A stretch of DNA of 39,054 bases, taken from NCBI GenBank assembly GCA_013115125.1, contig JABANN010000327.1, positions 1 to 39,054 of the forward strand, given 5' to 3'. Source of the stretch: Perkinsus olseni. Its lineage: Eukaryota; Perkinsozoa; Perkinsida. A program made the position numbers and the translations under genes. The notes beneath the pieces are model-generated. The model saw only the letters and a program-made list of their open reading frames with translations, did no database searches and was not told the origin of the DNA. The first letter of the stretch is position 1. Every line of letters starts with the position of its first letter. This document shows, one piece after another, positions 1-11,010 of the stretch.

Positions 1-142
1 TGTCACTTGTGATAAGTCTGTTACGGTTTACTTATCGCTAAGCAAGTCACGCGTCTAAGTTCATTCACGCGCAACGGGCTGCTTTCGAAGCGGTTCACAC
101 ACGGGCTCCATGAACTCAGTACTTATACCTCTCCAGTTATCA

Positions 143-920
143 ATGAACACTATCGGAGTACTCCTCGTCATCGTAGCTACTGTGACCAGTCAGCCGGACT
201 GGAGTAGCGTGAACCTCGAGCCCCCAGTGGAGCCGGCCCCTACTGAGAGCCCGGTAGACTTCAGCGGCATTGTCCTCGAGCCTCTGCCGGGTCAGGCTCC
301 CACAGGAGGACAGCTCGACTTGAGTGGGATCACCCTTGATCCCCCGGTCACACCTGCGTCCTCTGGGAGCCAGATAGACTGGAGTAGCGTCAGTCTTGAG
401 GCGCCGGCGACCACTGGGACTGGGCTGGACTGGTCAAGCGTCACCTTGGAAGACCCGTGGGTTGCTACAACTGATCAGCCCACCCATCAAAAGTAAGTTC
501 TACATTTAACTCGAAGAAATCAGTTCAAATTCTTCGACACTCTTCAGGGCTGCGGAGACCGAGGAGCACGCGACCTGCGACGATCGCAGCACGGTCACCA
601 GCGGCTGTCCTACGGCGCTGTTGGGAGTCCTCCTAGCCACATCGCTGGCCAGCCTGCTCGCCAATATCGTGCAAGCCTGGCTGCTCAAGAAGCTGCTCTC
701 ACGGAGCTCCATGGTGATACAGGAGAGTGTAGACCTCGAGCTGGGGAACAGGTGAGGAGAGTCTCAACATGAAACATAGACTCGTACCCATTATCGATTA
801 CCCTCGACACTTTATCCAGGATAGAGCTTGTAGTTGACCATGGCATTCCAGAATCTCCTGTTCAGATACTCCCACGGGCTGACGGCAGCAGCCGTAAAGG
901 AAGTGTCTATCGGCCTCTAA
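143..920 (+). CDS. DW-repeat single-pass membrane protein, copy A (3 exons)
   Basis: No known family is recognised. Model: exons 143-492, 548-751 and 866-920. Exon 1 begins with a hydrophobic signal peptide (MNTIGVLLVIVATVTS) followed by five degenerate repeats of about 23 residues built on DWSSVxLExP (DWSSVNLEPP, DFSGIVLEPL, DLSGITLDPP, DWSSVSLEAP, DWSSVTLEDP) with Pro/Thr-rich spacers. The intron starts GTAAGT and ends TTCAG. Exon 2 encodes a Cys-containing linker and one transmembrane helix ending in QAWLLKKLLSR, so repeats outside and a short basic tail inside is the likely topology. Reading on past exon 2 gives a stop at 753-755; splicing CAG/GTGAGG to exon 3 gives a tail ending EVSIGL, resembling the equivalent tail of copy B. 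The ATG at 110 is also in frame, but 143 lies 6 nt after a CTCTCCAG acceptor-like site. Function unknown; adhesion or surface display is only a guess. Confidence 0.72.
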
Positions 921-1708
921 CATCTCTGCATCATTGCATGATATTGAGTTGTTATTGCGGAACGAGAGAGCCCTTGAGTTATAGTAGTGAATCACTACTA
1001 GTGATCAGCTGAGCTGACGCAGCTCGTATCTTGCGCCGAATCAGCGCGCGCCCCCTTGCGCTGCGTGGTGGATCTCCGGCGTTCTCAGATGGGACAGGAT
1101 CTGGATCTGAGACTCTCAGGATCTCTGATGCAGAATCTGGTAGAGAGTATTAACTAGATACGGCACACAAAAATAAGCGAGGTCTAGCGGCGCTGGACTG
1201 GGGCGCAGTGAGTCACTGCCAGAGTCTCGGGAGCTGACACCTAAGAGCCTCACTCTTGCCCTCACGCGCTGCGAGCTTATTCACTAGAGTCCTTCACCCA
1301 ATTTTCGGACCACGCATGCAACCGATCCACAGCACAAGTTGTGGTCCACAATACAGTTGATCGAGAAAACGTTTTCACCGGCTTGGTGACATGCCCTTCT
1401 TGAACGTACTCGAAGCGCTCCTGGGACGCCGTCCCACATCTATAGGCGGTACGAGGGAATGAGAAAGACAGAAGATACCGCTTCATGCATCTCAGCCACA
1501 CAGAACGTCCACACTAAACTGGCCACCCAACAGTAGTACTGTTACAGTACCAATTTGGTACTACCAAACCTCGTCCGATGGAAGACTTGCGATGGTCGAC
1601 AATCTCCATTGCGGCGTGTAATTTGTCCCGATGAGAAGTCCGAAAGGCTTTTGAAAGCTTTTGTTGCCCAGTAACACAAAAATGATCATCCATCAGAAAC
1701 ATGCGACA
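921..1708. other. Intergenic, no supported gene
   Basis: Between the 3' end of DW copy A and the convergent bL33m gene. It holds the GC-rich motif at 1030-1053. Open minus-strand stretches at 1277-1501 and 1514-1702 directly follow the bL33m stop, but they show no recognisable domain and no convincing splice junction, so they are not called as genes. Confidence 0.4.
1030..1053 (+). promoter_or_regulatory. GC-rich dispersed motif, copy 1
   Basis: CTTGCGC-CGAATCA-GCGCGCGCC. The same frame (CTTGCGC, seven variable bases, GCGCGCGCC) recurs at 6039-6061 and 16019-16042. This copy lies about 110 nt after the DW copy A stop, between convergent genes. Role unknown. Confidence 0.4.
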
Positions 1709-2171
1709 TCAGAGAACTCCTTCCTTTCTCAATAACTGACCCTTCGCTGTCTTGATTTGAGGCTCAAGAGCCCTGCCCACCAGCCGATTCCATCGATCTC
1801 GAGCCTTGTTCTTCCATTGCTTTGGCTGCGGCACCAACTTACCTTCGTAGAACATTCTGAGAAGAAGAGGTTCGATATTCCATCCAGAGCATATCGTTGC
1901 TTCACCACACTTTGAGAGGAAAAACTGGCGGCCGCAATTTACCAATATTACACATGCTTGTTGGCTATAGGATCATGCTTTCGTAAGGCCATTCGTAAGT
2001 CCTTCTTAGTTGGTGATTTATCCGTCACAAACCGATATCCCGTTTGTGCTGCGGAATACATAATGACCGTCTGAAAAACACAGCACGCACATGATATCCC
2101 GCACAGCTCCCTGCATAACTTACGATGCGCTGCGACTTCGTCCGCAAGAGCGGAGTTGAGAGGAAGAGCAT
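1709..2171 (-). CDS. Mitochondrial large-subunit ribosomal protein bL33m (3 exons)
   Basis: Predicted protein of 126 residues in the mitochondrial ribosome large subunit. Exons on the minus strand: 2171-2124, 2070-1954 and 1924-1709. Exon 1 encodes a short basic leader (MLFLSTPLLRTKSQR) suited to mitochondrial import. The core ITVIMYSAAQTGYRFVTDK, then KKDLRMALRKHDPIANKH, follows the bL33 pattern (V-x-S-x-x-GTG-[FY]-[YF]-VT-x-K, then L-x-x-RK-[YH]-DP-x-x-x-KH). A basic C-terminal extension of about 70 residues follows, longer than bacterial L33. Intron 1 has clear GTAAGT and TTTTTCAG ends. Intron 2 is only 29 nt (GTGTAA to CCAG). An acceptor-like CTCTCCAG lies 17 nt upstream of the ATG. The gene follows the RAP-like gene on the same strand, so two mitochondrial genes are in tandem. 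The family call is from recalled conservation, not a search. Confidence 0.68.
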
Positions 2172-2295
2172 AAGTTGGCGATCTCAAACTGGAGAGCAGA
2201 ACAACGAGAACGACTCCCCCGTCTCACAGAACTCTAGGGCGGTGGATCTCAGAAACTCTGAATTCAGAAACTTGTGGTGATTGTGAGCATGTCCG

Positions 2296-4721
2296 TCACA
2301 TGCTACTGCCGCTGCTGTTATGGTGGTCTTGAGACTTCAGCCACTCCACCACTCGATTGGCTCGCTCTTCCCGTTCAATACCATTACGAGCTGCTTCCTC
2401 CGAGTTCACCCGGGTGGCTTCCTCAGCAGTTATCGTAACGTCAAGTATGAAAGGCATGACCTTGTCCTGACACGTTGAACGAAGGTGATGATGTGAGTGG
2501 CAAGAAAGATAGCACAGGAAAGAAGCTACCTCTATCTCGTAATGACACCCCATCATCCGTAGTATGGCCGCAACTTCCAGGTGGAAGCCGCTAGAGACAG
2601 GAAAATACATCGAGTCAAAACTGTCGTCGGACATTAGCAAACCAGCAACTACACCGTCCACAATACCGACTTTCCGCGGCCAGTCACTTCTTACTATCAG
2701 CGAGAACCGGTAGGTCCGCTTGAACCATGCCGTACTGGTAACACTGGACCATTTGAATAAGCCTTCGCTTGAGCGCTCTAGTGGTTCGTTTCCTGAGATG
2801 AAGACGATGGTCGATCGTTGCGAATACACTCCTTACTCAAGAAGACTCCGAACGAGGCTGTCGAGGTACAAGCCGCTGCCAGCGTAGGGCAGATGAGCGC
2901 AAGCTTGCAAGATGGCGAAGTAGTCACTGAATGATTCGCATGTCGGTGTTCGATCAGCAACGTCACCAGCAGCTTGCGCTGCAAGAGAAGAACAGCTCCC
3001 GGGCCGACAAAGTCGCAGAGGGAATGAACAGTATCGTCTCACTTGCTGCCGAATCCAGTTGACGCCAGATTGAGATAGTCCAGCGATCTTCCTTCATGTC
3101 GAGGGTGCTCATTGCGCCCAACATCTAAGTATCATCAGCATCCCTACCGCTGCAACCCACCAGCATACCTGCGCCAGAATCTCCTGCGGTACCGCCTGTA
3201 GGTTACCAACAACTGCGTCTAGGATGCGACCACACAAATCTTCGTCTCGATACCGCACTGTAGCCAATCCCGTCAAAATCTCGCCGTATTGTCTATTTGT
3301 CAGATCAGTGAACCTGAGCCGCGTCGTTGCACGACACGAGCGCAGAGCAGTATCACCTGGTTCCCATCTCTTTGGTCAAACTAGCGTAGAGGTCATCATC
3401 TTCCAACGAACGGTGAGTGTAGCTCACTACCAGGCTCACTAATTCGGTAGTGCTGAAAACTGAGGGATCGTCCTGAAAAAATCACAGTACACGTTCGCGC
3501 TACCAGGAATACGATGGTATCATCCATCTGAATATCGGTACCATAGGCTAAGCAAAAAGCTAAACTCTAGAGCCCTTCAGCCCCACCGCTCATGCATATC
3601 ACCTGTATCCTTTTAGCCATTATATACATCCAGAACTCATCAACGCATTTGCTGTTATCACCCACAGCGCTAGCAAACCGAACGATATCACGGTGCGATA
3701 CGTCACCAAGATGGTCACATACACGGTCAGAGAAGCCTCCCACAACCTAATAAAAACAGATTAGGTAATGCGTGTCGACTCTGCAACTGCAGCTCACCTC
3801 AGGTAGCACGCCCTGATCAAAACGTGTCTTGCACCAGGACATGAAATCAGCAATCTCCTCAACGGACCACTCTTCAGCTCGCAATACTTGAGAATTGCCG
3901 CATATCTAACACCCGTGAATGCTGTCTAAGACCAATTTTCCCTGGCTTCCACCGAAGACTGCTTCCCAACCCTTACTACCTCCTTGACGACCAAAACATC
4001 ACCTAGAGTCTTCAAGATGATTTGCAGATCCCTCGGAGTAGCCGGCACTAGGCCCTCCGTGGACACAGGAGTTGCTGGCTGAGAATCTTCACCTGCCTCC
4101 GAAGGATCGGCCTGAGATTTGACAACCGGTTAGCACCTCTAAATCAGATAATCTAATCCGCCCGAGCGCGGACACGTACTTCGGGAAACGGTGCATGATG
4201 CGCGCATATCCTGGCAATATGACGTCTGATTAGCTGCGCTACGTTTCGCTGGACTCTGCTAACCAAGACTGTCGCTACTTCTCTTGGGGAGATCTTCAAT
4301 CCCGGGCAGGAAGGGTCCACCGACCTCAAAATCCTAAAGGAAGAGCCTTCGAGCTCCATAGCAGGGAATATCTCATATGAGCACCGCATCTCTCAAGCCA
4401 ACGCGTATCTTACTCGTAGAGCTCCTCTTCCGTCATTCTGCTCCTGCTCCCGGCGCTCCTATCCTGCTCCCACGGAGCTGAAGTACTACCTCTGGCAACC
4501 GTAGCATGTGGGGCTTCCGAGATAGGTCGTTTAGCCAGCCGAGGCCTCGTGTAATCCTTTGGATATTCCGACTCGGTTAATCCGGCTGGCTCCTCCACAG
4601 CGGGTGGCGCCGACGAGATGCGCGACCTCAGATGCGGCGGCAAGGGCGTCATGACACGTGTCGCTGTCATGGTGGCCAGATGCCGTGCGAGGGTGAATGT
4701 CGAAATCGATGGTAACGGCAT
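2296..4721 (-). CDS. RAP / heptatricopeptide-repeat-like mitochondrial RNA-binding protein (11 exons)
   Basis: Model, all phases consistent, 579 residues: 4721-4414, 4333-4180, 4111-3980, 3905-3798, 3746-3603, 3472-3357, 3313-3169, 3124-3043, 2978-2837, 2767-2530, 2466-2296. The N-terminus (MPLPSISTFTLARHLATMTATR) is basic, Ser/Thr-rich and acid-free, as in mitochondrial presequences. The middle has paired helices of FASTK/HPR type: FSTTELVSLVVSYTH..., then LTNRQYGEILTGLATVRY. The C-terminal part has FHLEVAAILRMMGCHYEIE followed by PFILDVTI, resembling the start of a RAP domain. Such proteins bind organellar RNA in alveolates (processing or assembly of fragmented rRNA). Introns are 43-130 nt with GT-AG ends. 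Splicing at 2529-2467 is optional for the frame. An acceptor-like CTCTCAG ends 20 nt upstream of the ATG. Two other partial copies of the 5' half lie in the window. The exon model is strong; the family name is an inference. Confidence 0.72.
3588..3748 (-). repeat. 161-bp block identical to 10200-10360
   Basis: By eye, every base of this block matches 10200-10360. It covers exon 5 of the RAP-like gene from the acceptor AG to 15 nt past the donor. Flanking exons of the two copies differ heavily, so this looks like recent gene conversion. Confidence 0.85.
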
Positions 4722-5128
4722 TCAAAAATACTCCGGTAAAACTGAGAGTAATATAATGGGCCACCGACAGCGGCCCGATGTTGCCCATCCACCAAAATCC
4801 TACTCAGTGAGAACACAACAGCATAATCGATTATTTGGAGACGGCGATTCTTGCCGGTAATCGAAACACCGCATCGGTTGCAAGGTACTACATGCCAAGA
4901 ACTTTCAATCAAGAAACTTACCAGCACCCACTGTGGGTGAGCCATAGCACCCGCGAAAATCGAGTGCCGCGCTGCTTGACGCCTTACCGCTACTTGGCTT
5001 CCGGTAGCGACCGTTTGCATGAAACATGCATTCTGACTCGAGAGTCTGCGATAATGGTCGCTAGAACTGCGTTGTGCTCGAATTTACTAACCTGGTCCAC
5101 GGATTCAGTAATAATTCTTGCTCACATC
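4722..5128. promoter_or_regulatory. Divergent intergenic region between RAP-like gene and DW copy B
   Basis: 407 nt separating head-to-head start codons, so promoters for both directions should lie here. Acceptor-like AGs sit 20 nt before the minus-strand ATG and 20 nt before the plus-strand ATG (GGATTCAG ending 5108). The first part of this region resembles 10901-10980, in front of the second copy. No TATA-like element is convincing. Confidence 0.4.
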
Positions 5129-5815
5129 ATGCACGCCGTCGGAGCAATCCTCGCTAGCGCCACTATCATGGTCAGCGGATTGGACTTGAGTGGTATCAGG
5201 CTAGATGGGCCAGGAACGCCGTCACCGGCTGGAGGAGAGGTGGATCTCTCCGGCATCAGTCTTGAGGATCCAGCCACTGCGTCGCCCGTGGCACCGGGGC
5301 TGGACTGGTCGGGCATCAGCCTCGAAGATCCGAGCCCGACGACCGTCGCAACCGAGCTCGACTGGAGCAGTGTCAGCCTCGAGAGTCCGGCAAGCTGGGC
5401 GGATGAGAAGCCAAGCGAGCAAGATTAAGCCGGCATTCACTCCGGGACTTAGCTATCTCACCTCCTGTGCGCCCTCCTTAGCACTACGAAGGCTGAAGGC
5501 ATGCCGCCGACATCCGAGCAGAACAGTACGAGTTGCTCGCAGTATCCGGCGGCCTCGGTCGGAGCCCTGCTGGCCGTCGTTCTGGTCGGGCTCCTGGCCA
5601 GTATCGCACAGATCTGGCTTCTCAAGAAACTCCTCTCCAGGATCCCGCCTCGAGAGGCGGTCGACCTTGAGCAGGGAAACAGGTAGGAAAACCACGCAAG
5701 ATGTCTACTAGCGACCATCCGCACGATATGACACAGATCTACTGACAACGATCCAGAATGTTTCAGATCCAACAGCCGGGAAGTGTCCGAGAAGGAGACC
5801 ACGAGTGGACTCTGA
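5129..5815 (+). CDS. DW-repeat membrane protein, copy B, first splice donor lost
   Basis: Paralogue of copy A. Exon 1 starts at 5129: signal peptide MHAVGAILASATIMVSG, then four repeats (DLSGIRLDGP, DLSGISLEDP, DWSGISLEDP, DWSSVSLESP). The open frame runs back to 4835, but 5129 follows an acceptor-like CAG and gives a clean signal peptide. Where copies A and C have GA/GTAAG, this copy reads GA/TTAAG, so the GT is lost and reading runs into TAA at 5426-5428 (99 residues). The downstream exons are intact: 5482-5682 encodes GALLAVVLVGLLASIAQIWLLKKLL, and CAG/GTAGGA splices to 5767-5815 (tail ending KETTSGL). As written, the gene would make a secreted repeat protein without its anchor, unless a non-canonical donor is used. 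Alternatively this is an assembly error. Confidence 0.66.
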
Positions 5816-7392
5816 CATAGTTGAGTTACCATATATCTGTTGTTGAATAGTATTCTCATTGCGTTGTCGAGTCGGAACGACCAAACCGCAGCTCATACCA
5901 AAGCCTCAAACATATACGATGAATACTCCCGGAGAAGATCCTCCTCAGGAGAATGATCAATGTAAAGCATCCCCAATGAGCGATGACAACGGCGAGAACG
6001 ACGTGACGAGATCGCCCGCAGCCAACAAAATATCACATCTTGCGCCGATTCCGCGCGCGCCATCCTTCCGCGCAGTGTCGACTGGCGGATGTGGTCAATG
6101 AGCACTTCTCCGAAGAAGCAGCGAGCTAGAGCGTCAGACGACTTTGTATTACGAAGTTCGTAAAAACATTGACAGCCGCCTCTCTATCGCGGGACAAAGT
6201 ACTACGTCAGGAAGCGAGAGAGAACATGACGCCACACGCAGATCATTAAGTGCCATCCGAGGAACGCAACGCACGGCGTGCGTTGCGTCGCACGCACATC
6301 ACCCAACATCATTCGAACGGCTCGATGAGTCGCATGGCAACCGGGCTCTTTTTCCCGTCCGAGCGGCCGGGTGGGGTGAGCCTACTGTGACGGACCATTC
6401 GGTGGGAATCCCAACCGCTTTGCTCGGCCCGGGAACGGTCGGACCGTTACGGTCCCATCAAATCGAGTCGCAATGCAACACTTGATGATGACCATCATCA
6501 TCGCCGCCGACGTCGCCGCTGCAGCTTTTCCTAGGCCAGTTTATGGATGTTCTTCCAACAGCATCATCCGAGTTCGTGAACCCCCACTCTTATGAAGACA
6601 AACAAGAGGCAATAACAGCCATTGAGTGGCTCAGACGCAAGGCATGCCGCTCGACGGCACAGCGGAAGAGTCCAGTGAACTCCCTTCATAGAGGAGCACT
6701 ATTACCAGCCAAGGGAATGGCCCCGAATACTAGTGAATCACCGCGACCTATTTCATAACGAAATGCAAGCAAAACAGCACCATCATCGAGCGGCACTTCT
6801 CATTCGTCCCCAACACCGGGAGACTGAAACACGGCGGCATAGCTCTAAGTTGTAGCACTGAACGTTAGCTAGTCCCGGTAGCCATCCTTAGTACCTTCCA
6901 TATGCACAGAGTTCGTAGTCGCACAGCGAACGTCGTATATTGCTCACTCAGTGAGCCTCACTGCTACGCTCGCCAGTGCCGTAGTAGCGAGCACTCAAGG
7001 ACGTGCCTCGTAAGCAGTGAGAAAATCTCCAAGCTCCCAGGCATATCTTGATCGTGATCAACGGGCGTATCGCTACAGAGGAGAGGAGAAATAATTAATC
7101 TTTAAAGCGCTACTTCGGATTCCCGCCTTCTCCATTCATAGTTCCCGGCTCCGTAACTACAAATTGAGCGAAATAGGCAAGCACTAACATCACAAAAACA
7201 GCAGCAGCAAGCCTAGCGGCTAGGCTTGTGATATGTCGTGATATGGCTAGGCCCCAGCCATATCACGACGCAATACGTCAGCAACAGAAGCCTCTGACGA
7301 CCTGACATGAACGCGGTTGCAGAAAGGCACGAGCCGTTATCGCCCCCATTAAGCTCTAGCAGCACTCCACGGCGAACACGTGAATATATGAC
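5816..7392. other. Long intergenic stretch, no supported gene
   Basis: Contains the GC-rich motif at 6039-6061 and short palindromes: 11-nt arms at 6264-6274/6278-6288 with a 3-nt spacer, and 14-nt arms at 7235-7248/7256-7269. Open frames on both strands are short and compositionally random. Nothing else is recognised. Confidence 0.45.
6039..6061 (+). promoter_or_regulatory. GC-rich dispersed motif, copy 2
   Basis: CTTGCGC-CGATTCC-GCGCGCGCC, about 225 nt after the DW copy B tail exon, a position like that of copy 1 behind DW copy A. Role unknown. Confidence 0.4.
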
Positions 7393-7438
7393 GACTTGAA
7401 ATCATCGAACTCCTTAACGGACCAATCCTCAGCTTTAA
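7393..7438 (-). pseudogene. Fragment of RAP-like exon 4
   Basis: The plus-strand sequence from GACTTGAAATCATCG to TCCTCAGCTTTAAC aligns without gaps to exon 4 of the RAP-like gene around 3838-3884, with roughly three quarters of bases matching by eye. On the minus strand it reads AEDWSVKEFDDFKSS, against AEEWSVEEIADFMSW in the intact gene. No neighbouring exons were found. Confidence 0.5.
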
Positions 7439-9508
7439 CGCCCCCATTTCCTCCGTCTCCAAAAAAGTCTCCGAGAAAGATCTCACTCATTCCGATACAA
7501 TTTGCTGCCTTGAAAATCGAGAATCAATTCGATCCGGTTGGTGACTTTTACTACTGCCTTCCACTCGTTGAGTCTAAACAGAAGCAGTCCAGAGAGGAGT
7601 TCTCCGAGTGCATACCAATCCATCGGTCCGAGTCAGCGTCAGACCTTTAGTAAAGGTTGCCTATGGTCACTCACCTGCTGTCTGGCACGATCTTAACTGG
7701 TGTTGTCACGAAAACACTGCCGAGGGCGGCCTGGTAACCGAGGGCCAGCTTAGCCGAAACCGACAGGTTCCCCTTCGCACGTGGCCTCGATTCGTACACT
7801 CTCCCGAACTCCTGACCTGAGACCAGAAGAGGATGCTACGACACCCCGCCCGGAGGCCTCCTACTGCACAATACGAAGTAGCACGTCCAGGGAGCCCTTA
7901 TGGACCATAAGTTATGGTACGGCTACCCGTTCCCATCCACAGCCAGCACAACTGGACTCCACAACAACATTCAGCCGCGTCTCTGCCGTGTCCAGGGGAC
8001 ACCTGGCTGCACGGTAGTGAACTCCAGCTCTGTGGAAGACATCCTCACATGACAAACGTGCTGAAGGCCGCACCCGCAGCGCTCGAGCTTGCCGCACAGA
8101 AATCTATCCCAACGAAGCTGGAGACGGCTCGCGAGCGGGGACCGAGAGGACCAGCGCCATGATGTCGAAAGTTATGAAAAAACTACCGATGAAGTTCCAC
8201 GTTAAAGATGCCACGTGGCACGTGGCACGTGCTAGTACTTTTAAGGAACAACCCGGCACGACTTAGGAGCCATCTCTCGCCAGCAGCAAGCAGTGGAAGC
8301 TGCTGGAGCTCCTCATCCCGGATCTATCACTCGACTGATCGTCACCCTGCGAGCAGAGCACCACATCGGAGTAACGACAACAAGTGAGGCGTCATAAAAC
8401 GAGATGCCACCATGATGGCTAGAACTCGCCGGTACCATGAAGATGTGTGCCGGCGGCGCCCATGATAGTATCCAACGAGTCCAGAATTCGCAAAGGAGAT
8501 TTAAGGGCGGTCTTCTCCATCAACAATCATCGTTGGATCGTGACAATGAACGAATGGAAGGACGAAGCCAAAACCGCCGGCTTTCCGGTGATGCCTAGCC
8601 CCTGCTATCCCACGAGCGCTCAACGATCCTCTTTAACACGAGACTCAAATTAGGCGAAGGAAAGAACCATACAGTGAATGGCATACACCATGCAGGGAGG
8701 CACGACACCGACGACGCGTCAGTAGCTGGGCAAGGCGTATATTGAGAATCGGAAGTGATAATCGAGCGCAACGCATCTGAGAAGTCGAGACGCAACCTCG
8801 CTTCCGTTTCCAAGTAGAGAACTGAGGGGGAATCGTGTGGGAATCCCACCCATAAAAGCAGGGTCCATCAAACAGGAGCACTATCCATCTCGTTAGCAGT
8901 ACCTGTGCCAATCTGAAGTCGCAAGACTGCTTCTTGTGCCTCTCTGATACGCTTGGAATGCAGCCAACCATCCTCACTATGACTAGAGCTTCCATCTGGA
9001 ACTCGCCGAATTCGGAGAGATACATAGGGTCAGAACTGCTACGGGAGCGAGGCTCGTTCCCGATCTCCTGTAGACAGGGATTTCGCCCGACAGTCAGCGA
9101 TACTGGTAGTCAATTATGCCGCACTAATAGTACTGCCTCATTTGAATGATTCAAATTGAATCAGTCTCACTTTGAGAGCGGTGGCCCTTCGGTAAACGAT
9201 GTTCGTTCGCTGATACACGTACCACCAAAATAGATAGACCATCTATTCGGTAGATGTCCCAAAGTCATGCATATGCATATATAACACCCACATAATAGTC
9301 GTTCGCCTAACCGCGACCATCAGGCGCCGAAAGAGATTGTGGGTTCCGAGCGGAAGCCGGCGTATGGAAATGAGCACAAGTTCACAAGAGGGCAACGGAG
9401 TCTCCACGATTCGCTTCTCGGTCCCCAATTCACAAAGTCGCCAGGAATATCGATCACAGGAAAACAATAGCTCCGTGACCGACAGAATCGGAGGATGGGT
9501 CAACGACA
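7439..9508. other. Intergenic, no supported gene
   Basis: Several overlapping open frames of 60-126 codons occur on both strands, with no recognisable domain, signal or consistent splice structure. A tandem palindromic CACGTGGCACGTGG run lies near 8212-8231. No gene is called. Confidence 0.4.
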
Positions 9509-9575
9509 GGCGCTCACTCACAACGGCCCCCGTCAAGTGGGCCCCACTTGACGGGGGCCGTTGTGAGTGAGCGCC
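9509..9575. repeat. Perfect 32-bp palindrome, 3-nt spacer
   Basis: Arms 9509-9540 and 9544-9575 are exact reverse complements around GCC. It sits just before the low-quality patch, so it could be a real foldback that broke the assembly or a chimeric read joined to its own reverse. Confidence 0.85.
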
Positions 9576-9580
9576 GCCAA

Positions 9581-9687
9581 TAGCCCCCATATTGGGGGGA
9601 ATTGGGGAAAAAAAAGGCCGGAAACCCGAACCCCGCCGCAANNNNNNNNNNGGCCCAAAAAAAAAAACCCCCCCCCCCACCACAAAC

Positions 9688-9720
<33 letters not shown>

Positions 9721-9765
9721 CGGGGGCCCCCCGGGGGGGGGGGGGGTTTGTTGGCCCCCCGCCGC
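9581..9765. other. Low-quality patch with 10-N gap and long C/G/A homopolymers
   Basis: Runs of A, C and G flank ten Ns (9642-9651), including a C run of more than 30 bases. This does not resemble the rest of the window and is probably sequencing or assembly noise. Pro-rich and Gly-rich open frames here are not genes. Confidence 0.8.
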
Positions 9766-9937
9766 AATGAGCCCACTTAGTGGGCTCATTGCGTCAAGAA
9801 TCTGACCGTAACCAGTACCCCCTCGTCATAGCGTGCCACTATACTGGTGTCGGAACTTACAACAGGAGCTGATATTAGCAGCACTTGACTCCATATCTTT
9901 GAACAAACTAGGCCCTAGTTACTAGGGTAGAGCCTCT

Positions 9938-10900
9938 ACCGTAGAGGTCATCATCCTCCACGGAACAACGAGTTTAGCTTACTATCAGTCAAAGTTTTCG
10001 GCACTACCAACTCAGCTTGAGAGTCAAACTAGTATGGTACTACCACAATGATAGTGCCGAAAACCGAGGGGTCGAAAAACTTTAAGATCACAGTAGACCA
10101 CACGTCCAACGAGAAATACGACCACAGCATTCATCAACGTACCAAACCATGGATGAATTGAGAAGCTCAACTGCGGAGCCCCACAGATTTCACCGGAACG
10201 CTCATGCATATCACCTGTATCCTTTTAGCCATTATATACATCCAGAACTCATCAACGCATTTGCTGTTATCACCCACAGCGCTAGCAAACCGAACGATAT
10301 CACGGTGCGATACGTCACCAAGATGGTCACATACACGGTCAGAGAAGCCTCCCACAACCTGGCATACACGCAGTGGAAGGTCCCTGCCGCTGCCACTCGC
10401 CTCGGATAGCGTGCCCCGGTGCAAACATACCTCGCAACCAGACATGAAATCAGCGATCTCATCCAGTGACCAGTCATCAGCCCGCAGCACTAGGAGATAT
10501 CCGCATATCTAAAACCAATACCCGCGACACCTCTTTGACCACCAGATCATCACCCTGAGGCTCTGGGCCAGAGAGTTCATGATCATTTGAAGATCACTCG
10601 GAGTGGCCTCTACTTGGCCCTTGCTGGATACTGCGTCGGGCTGGCGGAACTTCCCCACCTGCTTCCCAAGGGTCGGTTTGAGACGAAACAACCGGGTGGC
10701 ATATCTCATCCATCCCAGCGCAATACTCATAGGGCTTCCGTATTCGCGCTCGCGTCCATCCCGAAACTCATGTCGATTTAATGTGGAGTTCAGATCATTA
10801 GTGACCTCTGATGCGGCGGCAACGGCGTCATGACGCGTGTCGCTGTCAAGGTGGTGAGATGCCGTTTCAACGTTAGTGTCGTGGTCGGTGGTAACGGCAT
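9938..10900 (-). pseudogene. Decayed second copy of the RAP-like gene 5' half
   Basis: Starts at 10900 with MPLPPTTTLTLKRHLTTL, matching the intact presequence, but reaches a stop about 37 codons on. Exon 2 is missing. Exon 3 (10530-10690) has VEATPSDLQMIMNSL, with a length change that shifts the frame. Exon 4 reads LRADDWSLDEIADFMSG, and its donor has changed from GTGAGC to GCGAGT. Exon 5 (10200-10360) is identical to the intact gene. Exon 6 remnants at 9938-10075 are split by an inserted inverted copy and have lost the acceptor CAG. Exons 7-11 are absent. Splicing of part of it through a GC donor cannot be excluded, but no full protein is possible. Confidence 0.75.
10200..10360 (-). repeat. 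161-bp block identical to 3588-3748
   Basis: Second member of the identical pair. It is surrounded by clearly diverged and broken exons, so its identity with the intact gene is much higher than its neighbourhood. Confidence 0.85.
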
Positions 10901-11010
10901 GCGAGTATACGAGTGCTATAATGGGACTGTAAAAACTAGAACGTGGTCTGATGGGCCGTACTTCCCATCCTCTTGAATCGTGGTTTCAGCATCATTGCTC
11001 CCCGCACACA

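Noticed and set aside
4835-5128. In-frame extension upstream of DW copy B
   Set aside because: It would bury the signal peptide about 100 residues inside the protein, and part of it resembles the noncoding flank of DW copy C.
9567-9805. Pro-rich and Gly-rich open frames
   Set aside because: They arise from C/G homopolymers around an N gap in a low-quality patch.
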